Of a stretch of DNA of 64,000 nt, positions 16,860-25,729 are shown in pieces. Source of the stretch: Devosia sp. SL43 (GTDB lineage: Bacteria > Pseudomonadota > Alphaproteobacteria > Rhizobiales > Devosiaceae); assembly GCF_021729885.1 (NCBI RefSeq), contig NZ_CP063401.1, positions 2,968,501 through 3,032,500 on the forward strand. Reading direction: 5' to 3'. Numbering within the stretch: the stretch's first letter is position 1; every line of letters starts with the position of its first letter. The notes below the pieces were generated by a model, which ran no database searches, was not told the DNA's origin, and worked only from the letters and a program-made list of their open reading frames with translations. The position numbers and the translations under genes are program-made.

Positions 16860-18650
16860 GTGACCTCTCCCAGCCCAACCAGCAGCCGCGGACCCGATCT
16901 GCGCATCGTGGCAGCCGTTTTTGCCGTCGCCGCCATCATCCTGGTGGTTAGGGCTGTAGTGGGCCGTGCCGGCCTGCCCTTCTTTGCCGATACCGACGAT
17001 GCCATGCGCATGGTCATGGTGCGCGAGTTCATCCAGGGTCAGGGCTGGTACGATCTCACCGCCCATCGCCTCAACACGCCCTTTGGCGCCGAGATTCACT
17101 GGTCGCGGCTGATCGATCTGCCGCTGGCTTTGCTGGTCATGGCCTTCACCCCGTTCCTGGGCGCCGACCTGGCTCTGGTTGCGGCCGGTTATGTCTGGCC
17201 GATGCTCCTGCTGCTGGTCCTGCTCTGGCTCAGCGCCCGGTTGGCCCTGCGCCTCGTCGGTCCGGAAGGCGTGCTGCCGGCGCTGATCCTGCCAGTGCTC
17301 AGCCCGGCTATCACGGCCGAATTTACACCCGGCCGCGTCGATCACCATGGTGTGGTGATCCTGCTCACGCTCGCTGTCGCCTGGGCCGGCGTCGAATCCA
17401 TCCGCCGCCCGCGCTTCGCCGTTCTGGGCGGCCTCTTCGCCGCCACAGCTCTCGCCATCGCCACCGAATCCCTGCCCACTATTGGGGCGGCTATCCTCGT
17501 GGCCGGGCTCATCTGGGTATTCGATTCGACCCGGGCCGCCACCATGCGCCATTTCGGCCTCGCCTTTGCGCTGGGCAGCATGGCGCATCTGGCCATCTTC
17601 CGCCTGCCGTCGCGCTGGTTCGAACCCGCTTGCGACGTGCTCTCGCCGGTCTATGTCGGCGTGGCTCTTGCCGTCGCGGCAGCCTTCACCATCGCCAGTT
17701 TCATCCCCGCCCGTGCTGCCTGGCAGCGGCTACTGATCCTGGGCCTACTCGGCGCCGCCGGCATGGCTTTGGTTGCCGTCCTCTACCCGCAATGCCTCAA
17801 AGGGCCCTATGGCGAGCTCGATCCATGGCTGCAGGCCAACTGGATCGCCGGCATCATCGAGGCCAAGCCCTGGACATCGACCATATCGGAGCTGCCCGCC
17901 TATGCTGTCGCAGTGGGCGTGCCCGCTTTGCTCGGCACGCTGGTGGTGCTCTACCGGCTGTGGAAGGTCGAGACGGACCGTCCCGAATGGGCAGCCCTGC
18001 TGGTCTTCCTGGTCTTTGCCGCCGTCATCATGCTGGCCCAGGTGCGCGGCGCCCGCCTCGCCATCATGCCGGCCATGCCGGCCGCCGCCTGGCTGATCGT
18101 CGCGGCGCGCCAGCGCTACCTGGCCTCGCCGCGTCTCGCGGGTATTGCCGGCCTGATCCTCAGCTGGCTCGCCTTTTCCGGTATTGTCCTCGCTCTGGTG
18201 GTCGCCGCCACGGTCAATCTGTTCCCCGGTCGCGCCCAGCAGGTCGCCGAGGCCCGCGCCGACAAGGAGCCTTGCCTCGTCCCCTCTGCCTTTGCCGATC
18301 TTGCGGCCCTGCCCCCCGAGCGCATCATGTCGCCCATCGATCTGGGCGCCCATATCATGCTCTATACGCCGCACGAGGTCGTGGCGGCGCCCTATCATCG
18401 CAACCAGCAGGGCGTGCGAGATGCCTTCCGCTTCTTCAACGATCCGATTGCCGACGCCCGCGCCATTCTCACGGCCCGCGGCATCGGCCTCGTCGTCCTC
18501 TGCCCCGCCATGGCCGAACTCCGCGGCCTCCCCAGCCGCGCCGAAGACAGCTTGGCCAACCTCTACGCCAAGGGCGAAGTCCCGGCCTGGCTGCAGGATG
18601 TGAGCCTCCCCGACAGCCCGCTCAAGGTCTTCGCGGTGTTGCCGGACTAG
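16860..18650 (+). CDS. polytopic membrane protein with STT3/PMT-like glycosyltransferase features
   Basis: 596 residues from GTG 16860, which has AGGA seven bases ahead; a TTG at 16842 has no ribosome site. About 11-12 membrane segments and a C-terminal periplasmic-like domain (about 470-590). The first large loop holds FADTDDAMRMVMVREFIQG, then NTPFGAEIHWSRLIDLP, and later FTPGRVDHHGV. Acidic DxD residues and loops of this kind resemble GT-C enzymes (STT3, PglB, ArnT) that use polyprenyl-linked sugars, but I cannot assign a reaction. No glycan or polyprenyl genes are adjacent. Confidence 0.7.
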   Translation: MTSPSPTSSRGPDLRIVAAVFAVAAIILVVRAVVGRAGLPFFADTDDAMRMVMVREFIQGQGWYDLTAHRLNTPFGAEIHWSRLIDLPLALLVMAFTPFLGADLALVAAGYVWPMLLLLVLLWLSARLALRLVGPEGVLPALILPVLSPAITAEFTPGRVDHHGVVILLTLAVAWAGVESIRRPRFAVLGGLFAATALAIATESLPTIGAAILVAGLIWVFDSTRAATMRHFGLAFALGSMAHLAIFRLPSRWFEPACDVLSPVYVGVALAVAAAFTIASFIPARAAWQRLLILGLLGAAGMALVAVLYPQCLKGPYGELDPWLQANWIAGIIEAKPWTSTISELPAYAVAVGVPALLGTLVVLYRLWKVETDRPEWAALLVFLVFAAVIMLAQVRGARLAIMPAMPAAAWLIVAARQRYLASPRLAGIAGLILSWLAFSGIVLALVVAATVNLFPGRAQQVAEARADKEPCLVPSAFADLAALPPERIMSPIDLGAHIMLYTPHEVVAAPYHRNQQGVRDAFRFFNDPIADARAILTARGIGLVVLCPAMAELRGLPSRAEDSLANLYAKGEVPAWLQDVSLPDSPLKVFAVLPD

Positions 18651-18663
18651 GTGGCGCTACCGC

Positions 18664-19026
18664 CTATAGCCCCAGCTCTGCCCGCACCTTCCAGCTCAAC
18701 TTGCCGGCCACCAGCCGATGCGCCTCGCGCAGATAGGCCTCGACCTCATCTTCGCTGAGCGGACTGGCCACCGAGATCGCCACCCAGCCCGCCCGGGCAA
18801 AATACGGTGCCGGCCGAATACCCGGCAGCTCGGTCAGCAGCTCGTACGCAATGTCGGAAACCTTGAGCCACACCTCGCCCGGATCGCGATCGAGCAACGC
18901 AAAGATCTTGCCGCCCACCTTGGCGACCGAATCGTCCCGCCATTGCCGGACCAGCGTCGCCTTCGGCAGCGCCAGCACGAAGCTTTCGAAGCCCGTTCGG
19001 GTCATCACAGCGGGATAGTCGACCAT
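18664..19026 (-). CDS. MmcQ/YjbR family protein
   Basis: 120 residues, alpha/beta fold of the MmcQ/YjbR family: a FVLALPKATL N-terminus, GGKIFALLDRDPGEVWLKVS, and the C-terminal PAPYFARAGWVAISV with a SEDEVEAYLREAHRLVAGKL helix. The start is taken as ATG 19026 (weak GGAT ribosome site); ATG 19005 is possible. The family resembles CyaY/phenol-hydroxylase-assembly folds and has no assigned reaction. Convergent with the gene ending at 18650. Confidence 0.82.
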   Translation of the reverse strand: MVDYPAVMTRTGFESFVLALPKATLVRQWRDDSVAKVGGKIFALLDRDPGEVWLKVSDIAYELLTELPGIRPAPYFARAGWVAISVASPLSEDEVEAYLREAHRLVAGKLSWKVRAELGL

Positions 19027-19097
19027 GTGTATCCGGGTGGTAACAAAAGAGTCGATCCGAGGCATCGGATCGACTCCTGTGTGACAGCCTCTATGCC

Positions 19098-19754
19098 CTA
19101 TTCGGCGGCGACGCCGACCCCGATCGGGCAGCTCACGCCGGTCCCCTGCAACCCGCAATAACCGCGCGGATTCTTGGCCAGGTACTGCTGGTGATAAGTC
19201 TCGGCATAGTAGAACGCGGGCGCCGGGGATATCTCGGTCGTGATCGGACCGAGGCCACGGGCATTGAGCGCCGCCTGGTAGGCTGCGCGGCTCTTGTCCA
19301 CCACCGCCGCCTGTTCGGGCGTGGTGGTATAGATGGCCGAGCGATACTGGGTGCCCACATCATTGCCCTGCCGCATGCCCTCGGTCGGATTGTGCTCCTC
19401 CCAGAAGGTCTTGAGCAGCATGTCGAGGCTGATCGTGCCGGGGTCATAGACCACCTTGACCGCCTCGGTATGACCGGTACGGCCCGAGCAGGTTTCCTCA
19501 TAGGTCGGGTTGGGCGTCGAGCCACCCTGGTAGCCCACTGCGGTGACGATCACGCCCGGCAGTTGCCAGAACAGACGCTCGGCGCCCCAGAAGCAGCCCA
19601 GGCCGAAATAGATGGTCTCGGCGCCGGCGGGGTAGGGACCCTTGAGGGACTGCCCATTGACGAAATGCTCAGCCGCGACAGGCATTTCCATCGCGCGGCC
19701 CGGCAGGGCTTCGCTGGCAGAGGGAATGGTCGTCGGCTTGGATTTGAAGAACAT
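19098..19754 (-). CDS. msrA: peptide-methionine (S)-S-oxide reductase MsrA
   Basis: 218 residues. It repairs oxidised Met in proteins using thioredoxin. The catalytic motif [11 protein letters not shown] contains Cys54, and the resolving Cys residues are in the tail ([15 protein letters not shown]). Other landmarks: [26 protein letters not shown] and QYRSAIYTT. The N-terminal extension of about 45 residues is the E. coli type. No msrB is adjacent. Confidence 0.96.
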   Translation of the reverse strand: MFFKSKPTTIPSASEALPGRAMEMPVAAEHFVNGQSLKGPYPAGAETIYFGLGCFWGAERLFWQLPGVIVTAVGYQGGSTPNPTYEETCSGRTGHTEAVKVVYDPGTISLDMLLKTFWEEHNPTEGMRQGNDVGTQYRSAIYTTTPEQAAVVDKSRAAYQAALNARGLGPITTEISPAPAFYYAETYHQQYLAKNPRGYCGLQGTGVSCPIGVGVAAE

Positions 19755-19809
19755 GGTCTTTCCTTCCTTTCACCAGACTATACGTCGCGACGGCGCCAAA
19801 GGTTACCGC

Positions 19810-20133
19810 CTAGATCTGGTCCTGCCGCAGGAACCGCTCACGATGCGGCTTCCGTCCCAGCAGCGCCAGCACAATCCCCAGCACGCCGAATATGGCAAAG
19901 GCCGGGTATTGCAGCACCGTCGCCAGCGCTGCATCCAGCAGGTCGGCAAAAAACCGGCTGTCGAAAAAGCCTTTGACGGCCTCAAGGCTTGGCGGATGGA
20001 TTTGCGTCCACAAATCCGCCAGGCTCGTAAACACCAGCGCGTTGGCACCCAGCGAGCGGGTGCCGTCGATTACAAGCAAAACCAGCGCCAGGCCAATCAG
20101 CCAGGTGCCGAGAACTCTCAAAACAAGCCGCAT
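19810..20133 (-). CDS. small membrane protein, hypothetical
   Basis: 107 residues from ATG 20133 (MRLVLRVLG) with a GGGA ribosome site. Two hydrophobic segments (about 4-25 and 67-90) flank a polar middle (TSLADLWTQIHPPSLEAVKG) and the tail is basic (GRKPHRERFLRQD). Similar proteins are common next to unrelated genes in Hyphomicrobiales; function unknown. It ends 55 bases before the msrA start on the same strand. Confidence 0.7.
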   Translation of the reverse strand: MRLVLRVLGTWLIGLALVLLVIDGTRSLGANALVFTSLADLWTQIHPPSLEAVKGFFDSRFFADLLDAALATVLQYPAFAIFGVLGIVLALLGRKPHRERFLRQDQI

Positions 20134-20275
20134 CCACAATCCCGGTGCCGACGGGGAAGGGTTGGCCTACCGTTCCACCCCGTGCATATCCGGTCTTTTG
20201 CCATGTCGGCGGGGCCTCTAACAAGGTGGCAAGCCCTCTATCGCAAAACAATCGTCATCGCGGTGTCGTGATCCC

Positions 20276-20303
20276 TTGCGCCGGGGGCGACGATAAGTAT
20301 ATT
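20276..20303 (+). promoter_or_regulatory. candidate promoter of the tRNA-Ser gene
   Basis: TTGCGC, a 16-base spacer, then TATATT, about 67 bases before the tRNA 5' end. The hexamers are close to the sigma-70 housekeeping consensus and no other gene on this strand needs a promoter here. Confidence 0.45.
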
Positions 20304-20370
20304 GCGCCTCGCTCGCGCCGGCTTCCAAGCTGGCCCCTCCGGCGGTTCCAGCCCGGGGATAAGGCGATGC

Positions 20371-20460
20371 GGAGAGATGGCCGAGTGGTCGAAGGCGCAC
20401 GCCTGGAAAGTGTGTAGGCGGGGAACCGTCTCAAGGGTTCGAATCCCTTTCTCTCCGCCA
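20371..20460 (+). tRNA. tRNA-Ser (GGA)
   Basis: 90 bases. The acceptor stem GGAGAGA pairs with TCTCTCC before the encoded GCCA end. The anticodon loop CTGGAAA gives anticodon GGA. A long variable arm (GTAGGCGGGGAACCGTCTC) marks a class II Ser tRNA, and the T arm reads AAGGGTTCGAATCCCTT. No attachment-site duplication or integrase is nearby. Confidence 0.97.
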
Positions 20461-20626
20461 TTTCATCCTTGGCTTTAGCGCTCCGACATCCTTGCCTGTT
20501 TGCGGGGGCAAGCCGATGCGCCGGATGGCCTGGGCCCCCGGGGAACGCGGCTTTCATCGACGGTCCGGCAACGAGGCCTCAGCTTCATCGAGAGCCTGAT
20601 TGTGTCCGGAGGTGCCATCCAAGCAG

Positions 20627-20809
20627 TCAGTTTCGAACTTTGCGCTCAGGCGGCTCAGGCTGCTTGCCGGCGAGGTAGAGCGCATCCTGCTCGGCCGGTA
20701 CCGCTATGGGGACGACTGGCGCGCCAAAGAACGAGCGCTTGAATGGCGCCTCTTTGCTGGCGACCGGGCGGGTGTTGGCAGGCGACAGGATTCCGAACAG
20801 CGTGAACAT
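20627..20809 (-). CDS. possible small protein coupled to the sulfonate ABC ATPase gene
   Basis: 60 residues (MFTLFGILSPANTRPVASKE at the start, QPEPPERKVRN at the end), Pro-rich with one short hydrophobic N-terminus. ATG 20809 follows the ATPase stop by 8 bases, and the TAG of that stop runs into a good ribosome site (TAGGAGCCGCG), so coupling is built in. No family recognised. It could be a chance frame, but the start context is better than chance usually gives. From here to the tRNA (20461-20626) I see nothing else. Confidence 0.45.
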   Translation of the reverse strand: MFTLFGILSPANTRPVASKEAPFKRSFFGAPVVPIAVPAEQDALYLAGKQPEPPERKVRN

Positions 20810-20817
20810 CGCGGCTC

Positions 20818-21633
20818 CTATTTGAAGATGCCCTTGAGCAGGCGGCCTTCGATCTCGGCGAGATCGGCGGTGCCTCGCTGGCGGGGGCGGGGCTGGTCAA
20901 TAGCGATGTCGAGGGCGATCCGACCCTCGTCGAGCACGATGACCCTATCGGCCAGCGCCACGGCCTCACCGACATCGTGGGTTACGAACAGGGCGGTGAA
21001 GCCTTGCTCCTGCCAGACCCGCTCGACCAAAGACTGCATGGTGATGCGCGTCAGCGCATCGAGTGCGCCCAGGGGTTCGTCCATGGCGAGGAATGCCGGC
21101 TGGCTCACCAGCGCCCGGGCGAGGGCCGCGCGCTGGCGCTGGCCGCCGGATAGGCGCGATGGCCATTCGCCGGCCTTTTCGCCCAGTTGCACTTCGGCCA
21201 GTGCTGCCTCGGCCAGCCTCCTTGCCTCGCGCTTGTTCACGCCCTCGCCGAGCCCGACGACGACATTGTCGATGACGCTGGCCCAGGGCAACAATCGCGG
21301 TTCCTGAAAGACGATGCGCGAGCTCGGCTCGCTCTCGCTGCCATCCAGGCCAGTGAAGCTGATGCGTCCCGACGTTGGCGTATCGAGCCCGACCAGCAGC
21401 CGCAGCAGCGTGCTCTTGCCGCAGCCGCTCTTGCCGACAATTGCCAGGAACTGGCCTGCGGGAACCTCGAGGTCGAGATCGTGCAACACCTTTGTCTCGC
21501 CAAAGCTCTTGGAAAGCCCCTCGATGCGGATGCCGACGCCGCGCTCGCAGTCGCGCTGGCGCGGCGTCCGCGCCTCGTATTCGGGTTCGATATCCTTGCC
21601 CCAGGCATTCTTGGTGCGGGTACTGGTGTTCAT
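20818..21633 (-). CDS. nitrate/sulfonate/taurine ABC transporter ATPase (SsuB type)
   Basis: 271 residues from ATG 21633 (MNTSTRTKN), with AGGAGCTGACC upstream and the permease stop 2 bases before. A charged leader of about 35 residues precedes the ATPase domain. Walker [14 protein letters not shown], signature [15 protein letters not shown], and [13 protein letters not shown] in the SsuB/TauB form. Hydrolyses ATP for the SsuC-type permease. Readings extending further upstream lie inside the permease gene and are not used. Confidence 0.93.
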   Translation of the reverse strand: MNTSTRTKNAWGKDIEPEYEARTPRQRDCERGVGIRIEGLSKSFGETKVLHDLDLEVPAGQFLAIVGKSGCGKSTLLRLLVGLDTPTSGRISFTGLDGSESEPSSRIVFQEPRLLPWASVIDNVVVGLGEGVNKREARRLAEAALAEVQLGEKAGEWPSRLSGGQRQRAALARALVSQPAFLAMDEPLGALDALTRITMQSLVERVWQEQGFTALFVTHDVGEAVALADRVIVLDEGRIALDIAIDQPRPRQRGTADLAEIEGRLLKGIFK

Positions 21634-21635
21634 GG

Positions 21636-22487
21636 TCAGCTCCTTGACGGCTTCTGGTAGGCGGGGTTCCACGACAGGGTCAGCCGCTCGAGCGTGAGCG
21701 CGATGACGTCGGCCAGCTTGCCGAGCAGGGCGTAGATAACGAGAGCCAGGATCACCACGTCGGTCATCATGAACTCGCGGGCCGAATTGGCCATGTGTCC
21801 GATGCCCGACGATGCGGCCATGGTTTCGGCCACGATCAGCGTTAGCCACATGATGCCCAGCGAGAAGCGCAGGCCGACAAAGATCGACGGCAGCGCGCCG
21901 GGGAAGATGACCTTGCGGAACAGCGTCCAGCCATTCATCCCATAGACGCGGCCCATCTCGATGAGCTGCGGATCAACATTACGCACGCCATGCAGGGTGT
22001 TGAGATAGATCGGGAAGAACACACCCAGCGCCGTGAGGAAGAGCTTGGCCTCCTCGCCAATGCCGAACCACAGGATGACCAAGGGGATCAGCGCCAGGTT
22101 CGGAATGGTGCGCAGCATCTGCAGTGTCGTATCGGTCAGCGCGTGGCTGAGGCGCGACACCCCATTGGCGAGACCAAGCAGGAAGCCGATGGAGCCGCCG
22201 ACCAGCAGACCGGAAATAGCGCGGACGGCGCTGGCCTGGATGTTGACCGCCAGTTCACCGCTGGTGAGCTTGTCCCAGAAGGCCCAGACGACCTGGATCG
22301 GCGCTGGCATCAGCCGGTTGGTGATCCAGCCAAAGGACGATGCGGCCTGCCACAGCAGAACGATGCCGACCGGGAGAAGGAAAGGCAGCAGGCTGGTCGG
22401 TGAAATTGCGAAGGAACGACGCGGCGCGCGGACGCGCGAGCCGGTGGGCACGGAGATGGGCTTACCGAGTTCAGCAGCGAGAGTCAT
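21636..22487 (-). CDS. nitrate/sulfonate/taurine ABC transporter permease (SsuC type)
   Basis: 283 residues. A polar N-terminus, then about six membrane segments and the typical EAA loop: [45 protein letters not shown] residues (here [18 protein letters not shown]) mark the SsuC/TauC group. It lies between the binding protein gene (57 bases, with a GC hairpin in the gap) and the ATPase gene. Confidence 0.93.
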   Translation of the reverse strand: MTLAAELGKPISVPTGSRVRAPRRSFAISPTSLLPFLLPVGIVLLWQAASSFGWITNRLMPAPIQVVWAFWDKLTSGELAVNIQASAVRAISGLLVGGSIGFLLGLANGVSRLSHALTDTTLQMLRTIPNLALIPLVILWFGIGEEAKLFLTALGVFFPIYLNTLHGVRNVDPQLIEMGRVYGMNGWTLFRKVIFPGALPSIFVGLRFSLGIMWLTLIVAETMAASSGIGHMANSAREFMMTDVVILALVIYALLGKLADVIALTLERLTLSWNPAYQKPSRS

Positions 22488-22516
22488 GTCGACCTTCCGG
22501 TGAAAGCAGGGAAAGC

Positions 22517-22537
22517 GGGCCGGCGTTGTGCCGGCCC
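22517..22537 (-). other. GC-rich hairpin between binding-protein and permease genes
   Basis: Perfect 8-bp stem GGGCCGGC / GCCGGCCC with a 5-base loop, just after the SsuA-type stop. It has no T-run, so it looks like an mRNA-stabilising or attenuating hairpin rather than a full terminator. It would raise binding-protein transcripts over permease transcripts. Confidence 0.7.
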
Positions 22538-22544
22538 GTCAGGG

Positions 22545-23510
22545 TCAGAGCGCGGGCGGATACCAGACGATGTCGCTGATCTTCAGTTCGCGCGGAATGA
22601 TCTTGAGGCCGAAGAATTCATCGGCCAGCGCCTGCTGGTAGGCGATGATCTCGTCATTGAGCGGGGTGATGGCGCCGAGATTGGCGCCCTTGCGACCCAG
22701 TGTGATGCGGGTGATCTCGACCGGCACCCCGGTCACTGCCGAAACGGCCGCTGCGGTCGTGTCGAGATCAGCCTGCGCGGCCTCGCCGACCTTGCGCAAC
22801 TCATTGATAACCTCGGCGACGACTGTCGGGTTGTCCCTGGCAAAGGCGCCGTTGGCCTGGAGGAACCCCCAGGAGTCGACTATACCCTCGGTCGTCGCCA
22901 GCACGCGGGTATCGGGCTGTTGCGCCGCGATGGCATAATAGGGGTCCCAGATGACCCAGGCATCGATCTGATTGTTGGCAAAGGCCGGTGCGGCATCGGG
23001 CGGCCCGAGATCGAGTGGAGTGATGTCGTCGAGCGTCAGACCGGCGCTGCGCAGCGCCTTCACGATGAAGTTGTGGGCGCTGGAACCACGCTTGAACGCG
23101 ACCTTCTTGCCCTTGAGATCGGCCAGCGTCTGGATAGGTGAGTCTTGCTTAACCAGGATGGCCGAGCCGTCAAGGCTTCCTTGCGTTGCCGCCACATAGA
23201 CCAGGTCGCCACCGGCGGCCTGGGCAAACAGCGGCGGCACGTCGCCGGTGGAGCCGAAGTCCAGCGCATTGGCGCCCAGTGCCTCAAGCAGCGGCGGGCC
23301 AGAGGTGAACTCGGCCCAGGTGACGGTGATGCCGCGTGGCGCCAGGCGCGCTTCGATGGCGCCGCTATTCTTGGCCAGCGCAAACACGCCGCCTTTCTGC
23401 CAGCCGATGCGGAATTCGGTGGCTTTGTCCTGCGCCCGGCCGGCGGTCGGCAGCGCCAGTACGGCAGCGGCGCCGGCGAAAAGCTGGAAAGTCTGTCTGC
23501 GGGTAAACAT
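22545..23510 (-). CDS. aliphatic sulfonate-type ABC transporter substrate-binding protein (SsuA type)
   Basis: 321 residues. The signal peptide MFTRRQTFQLFAGAAAVLAL has a twin-arginine start, so Tat export is possible. The mature part has SsuA/NrtT landmarks: FRIGWQKGGVFALAKNSG, FTSGPPLLEALGANALDFG, TGDVPPLFAQAAGGDLVYV, GKKVAFKRGSSAHNF. ATG 23510 is behind GGAGCC. The monooxygenase and reductase genes upstream support an organosulfur ligand. Confidence 0.9.
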   Translation of the reverse strand: MFTRRQTFQLFAGAAAVLALPTAGRAQDKATEFRIGWQKGGVFALAKNSGAIEARLAPRGITVTWAEFTSGPPLLEALGANALDFGSTGDVPPLFAQAAGGDLVYVAATQGSLDGSAILVKQDSPIQTLADLKGKKVAFKRGSSAHNFIVKALRSAGLTLDDITPLDLGPPDAAPAFANNQIDAWVIWDPYYAIAAQQPDTRVLATTEGIVDSWGFLQANGAFARDNPTVVAEVINELRKVGEAAQADLDTTAAAVSAVTGVPVEITRITLGRKGANLGAITPLNDEIIAYQQALADEFFGLKIIPRELKISDIVWYPPAL

Positions 23511-23530
23511 GGAAGGCTCCGTTGAAAGGA

Positions 23531-24097
23531 TCAGGCGCTCTGCGCCAGGAGTTCGGCATTGCGGGCGGCTGCCAGCCGCCAGGCGAGTTCATCCACGACC
23601 CGCTCGATGCGGGCCTTGAGGTTGGTGCTGGCGGGGAGGTAGTCGGCGAAATCGGGCTCGGTGGCGTAGATGCCCGTCGAGAGGATGTCGGCCGAGAAGA
23701 AGGCAAAGAGCGGTCGCAAACCGTGGTCGACCACCAGCGCATGGCGCTCGCTGCCGCCGGTGGCGGTCAGCACCACCGGCTTGTCCTTGAGCGCCTTGGG
23801 ATCGATCAGGTCGAACAGGTGCTTGAACAGGCCCGTATAGGTTCCCTTGTAGACCGGCGACCCGACCACGAGAGCATCGGCATTGGTGATGGTGTCGATC
23901 AGCTCAACCAGATCGGGCGGCGCGTGGCGTGGGTCGAGCGTCGCGCCCAGCGAGGGATGGATGTCCACCAGGTCATAGACCGTGGTGCGGGCGCCGGTGC
24001 GATCAGCCGTGGTCGCGACGATGGTCTCGACAAGGCTGCGCGTCCGGGAGGGAACGGAGGAACTGCCGGCGAAGCCGACGATATGAAGCTGGCTCAT
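23531..24097 (-). CDS. NADPH-dependent FMN reductase (SsuE/MsuE type)
   Basis: 188 residues with a flavodoxin-like fold: VGFAGSSSVPSRTRSLVETI binds the FMN phosphate, and VVGSPVYKGTYTGLFKHLFDL is the family signature of SsuE/MsuE. It supplies reduced FMN to the partner monooxygenase. Its ATG overlaps the monooxygenase stop (TGATG at 24095-24099), so the two are translated together, giving equal amounts of the two-component enzyme. Confidence 0.93.
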   Translation of the reverse strand: MSQLHIVGFAGSSSVPSRTRSLVETIVATTADRTGARTTVYDLVDIHPSLGATLDPRHAPPDLVELIDTITNADALVVGSPVYKGTYTGLFKHLFDLIDPKALKDKPVVLTATGGSERHALVVDHGLRPLFAFFSADILSTGIYATEPDFADYLPASTNLKARIERVVDELAWRLAAARNAELLAQSA

Positions 24098-25461
24098 CAG
24101 GCGCTCCGCTGCTGCTGGTTGGCGCGGGCGACGAAGCGGTTGATCGGGCGCTCCAGGCCCAGGTTCTCGCGCAGTGTCGTGCCCTCGTATTCGGTGCGGT
24201 AGAGGCCGCGTTTCTGCAGGATCGGCACCACCTGCTCGACAAAGTCGGTGAGACCAGTGGGCAGGATGGGCGGCATGATGTTGAAGCCGTCGGCCGCGCC
24301 GTTTTCAAACCAGTCCTGCAGCGCGTCGGCGACCTGCTCAGGCGTGCCGACATAGGTTCGGTGACCACGGGCCGTGGCCAGTGACAGGTAGAGCTGGCGC
24401 AGGGTGAGCCCTGTGCGGGCAAGGTCCGACACCAGTTTGAGACGGCTCTTGTTGAGCTCGGTATCGGTGGGCAGGGGCGGGGCGATGTCGTCGAGCGAGT
24501 AGCCCGAGAGATCGACGCCGACATAGTATTGCTTGAGAATGCCCCAGGCGATCGAAGGATGGACCAGCGACTGGATGAAGTCGTAATTCTCCTTGGCCTC
24601 CGCCTCGGTGCCACCCAGCACAGGGAACAGGCCCGGCATGATCAGCAGTTGTTCGGGGCGGCGACCATGCTTGGCGAGTCGCCCCTTGATGTCGGAATAG
24701 AATTCCTGCCCATCAGCCAGCGTCTGGTTGGCGGTGAAGATCACCTCGGCGGTACGGGCAGCCAGGCTACGCCCGGCTTCGGAAGCCCCTGCCTGTACCA
24801 CCACCGGACGGCCCTGCGGCGAGCGGGCAACATTGAGCGGACCGGCGACATCGAAGAACTGGCCGTGGTGATCGACCTTGTGCACCTTGTTCGGATCAAG
24901 GAAGACACCGCTTTCCTTGTCGACGATCAGCGCGTCGTCCTCGTAGCTGTCCCAGAGGTCGAGCACGAGATCGACGACCTCCTCGGCGCGCTCGTAGCGG
25001 TTGGCATGGGCGGGGTGCCCGGCGATGGAGAAGTTCTTGGAGACGTCAGCGCCTGTGGTCACCACGTTCCATGCAGCCCGGCCCTTGCTGATGTGATCGA
25101 GCGAGGCAAATTTGCGGGCCAGCAGATAGGGGTCCTCGTATGTGGTCGAGGCGGTGGCTACGAAGCCGATATTGCTCGTCACCTGCGACAGGGCCGACCA
25201 TAGTGTCACCGGCTCGAAATGGGCCGAATGGCTGACGCGGCTACGGATTTCCGGATCGCGGTCTCCGTCCCAGCCAGCCGGGCTGTCGGCCACGAAGACC
25301 AGGTCGAACAGGCCCTTCTCGGCCGTCTGCGCCAGGTCGCGATAGTGGTCGATGCTGTGGCCCGCATGGGCGTCGGCATCAGGGTGTCGCCAGGCGGCGA
25401 TGTGGTGTCCCGTCGCCATGATGAAGGCGCCAAGGCGAATTCTGCGTGTTGTGTCACTCAT
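24097..25461 (-). CDS. FMN-dependent monooxygenase, NtaA/SnaA/DszA family
   Basis: 454 residues from ATG 25461 (MSDTTRRIRLGAFIMATGHH), behind GAGGTCG. A luciferase-like TIM barrel: HIAAWRHPDADA, DLVFVADSPAGWDGD, FVATASTTYEDPYLLARKFA, RAAWNVVTTG, and VVQAGASEAGRSLAARTAE. This subfamily uses FMNH2 and O2 to cleave C-S or C-N bonds (dibenzothiophene sulfone, dimethyl sulfide, nitrilotriacetate). With the SsuE-type reductase and SsuABC-type importer, desulfonation or desulfurisation is the best reading; the exact substrate is open. Confidence 0.92.
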   Translation of the reverse strand: MSDTTRRIRLGAFIMATGHHIAAWRHPDADAHAGHSIDHYRDLAQTAEKGLFDLVFVADSPAGWDGDRDPEIRSRVSHSAHFEPVTLWSALSQVTSNIGFVATASTTYEDPYLLARKFASLDHISKGRAAWNVVTTGADVSKNFSIAGHPAHANRYERAEEVVDLVLDLWDSYEDDALIVDKESGVFLDPNKVHKVDHHGQFFDVAGPLNVARSPQGRPVVVQAGASEAGRSLAARTAEVIFTANQTLADGQEFYSDIKGRLAKHGRRPEQLLIMPGLFPVLGGTEAEAKENYDFIQSLVHPSIAWGILKQYYVGVDLSGYSLDDIAPPLPTDTELNKSRLKLVSDLARTGLTLRQLYLSLATARGHRTYVGTPEQVADALQDWFENGAADGFNIMPPILPTGLTDFVEQVVPILQKRGLYRTEYEGTTLRENLGLERPINRFVARANQQQRSA

Positions 25462-25518
25462 CTCGACCTCACGATGTTCACTGCACCCTATTCGTGCAGC
25501 GGCATCATTTGGCACTAT

Positions 25519-25537
25519 CTCTACCAAACTAGTCGAG
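25519..25537. promoter_or_regulatory. imperfect palindrome upstream of the organosulfur operon
   Basis: A 19-base site of the form CTCnACnA...TnGTnGAG lies 58 bases before the monooxygenase start and is symmetric at 13 of 19 positions. It may be an operator for a sulfur-starvation regulator; none is encoded nearby. The remaining 25538-25729 stretch shows no gene. Confidence 0.35.
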
Positions 25538-25729
25538 TATCAGTTTTTGCGTTGTTTCCGGAGTTTCCAGTTTGGCTTTTCGCCGGAATCCCAATGCTGG
25601 GGAGACGGTTCCACAACGAGGAAGCGGGTCGTCAATGGCACGAGGAGGCACCCCCAGCTGGCTTGGCCAAAGTCGCCGCCGGTGCCGGAACCGAGATTCT
25701 CGACACCTGCGCACCTGTTATCCGGGGCC

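Noticed and set aside
16311-17588. 425-codon minus-strand frame rich in Gln, Gly and Asp
   Set aside because: Low-complexity composition typical of a GC-shadow; the plus strand has a membrane protein with coherent helices.
20371-20460. tRNA-Ser as an integration site for a mobile island
   Set aside because: No integrase, no repeated tRNA 3' end and no change in composition in the genes after it.
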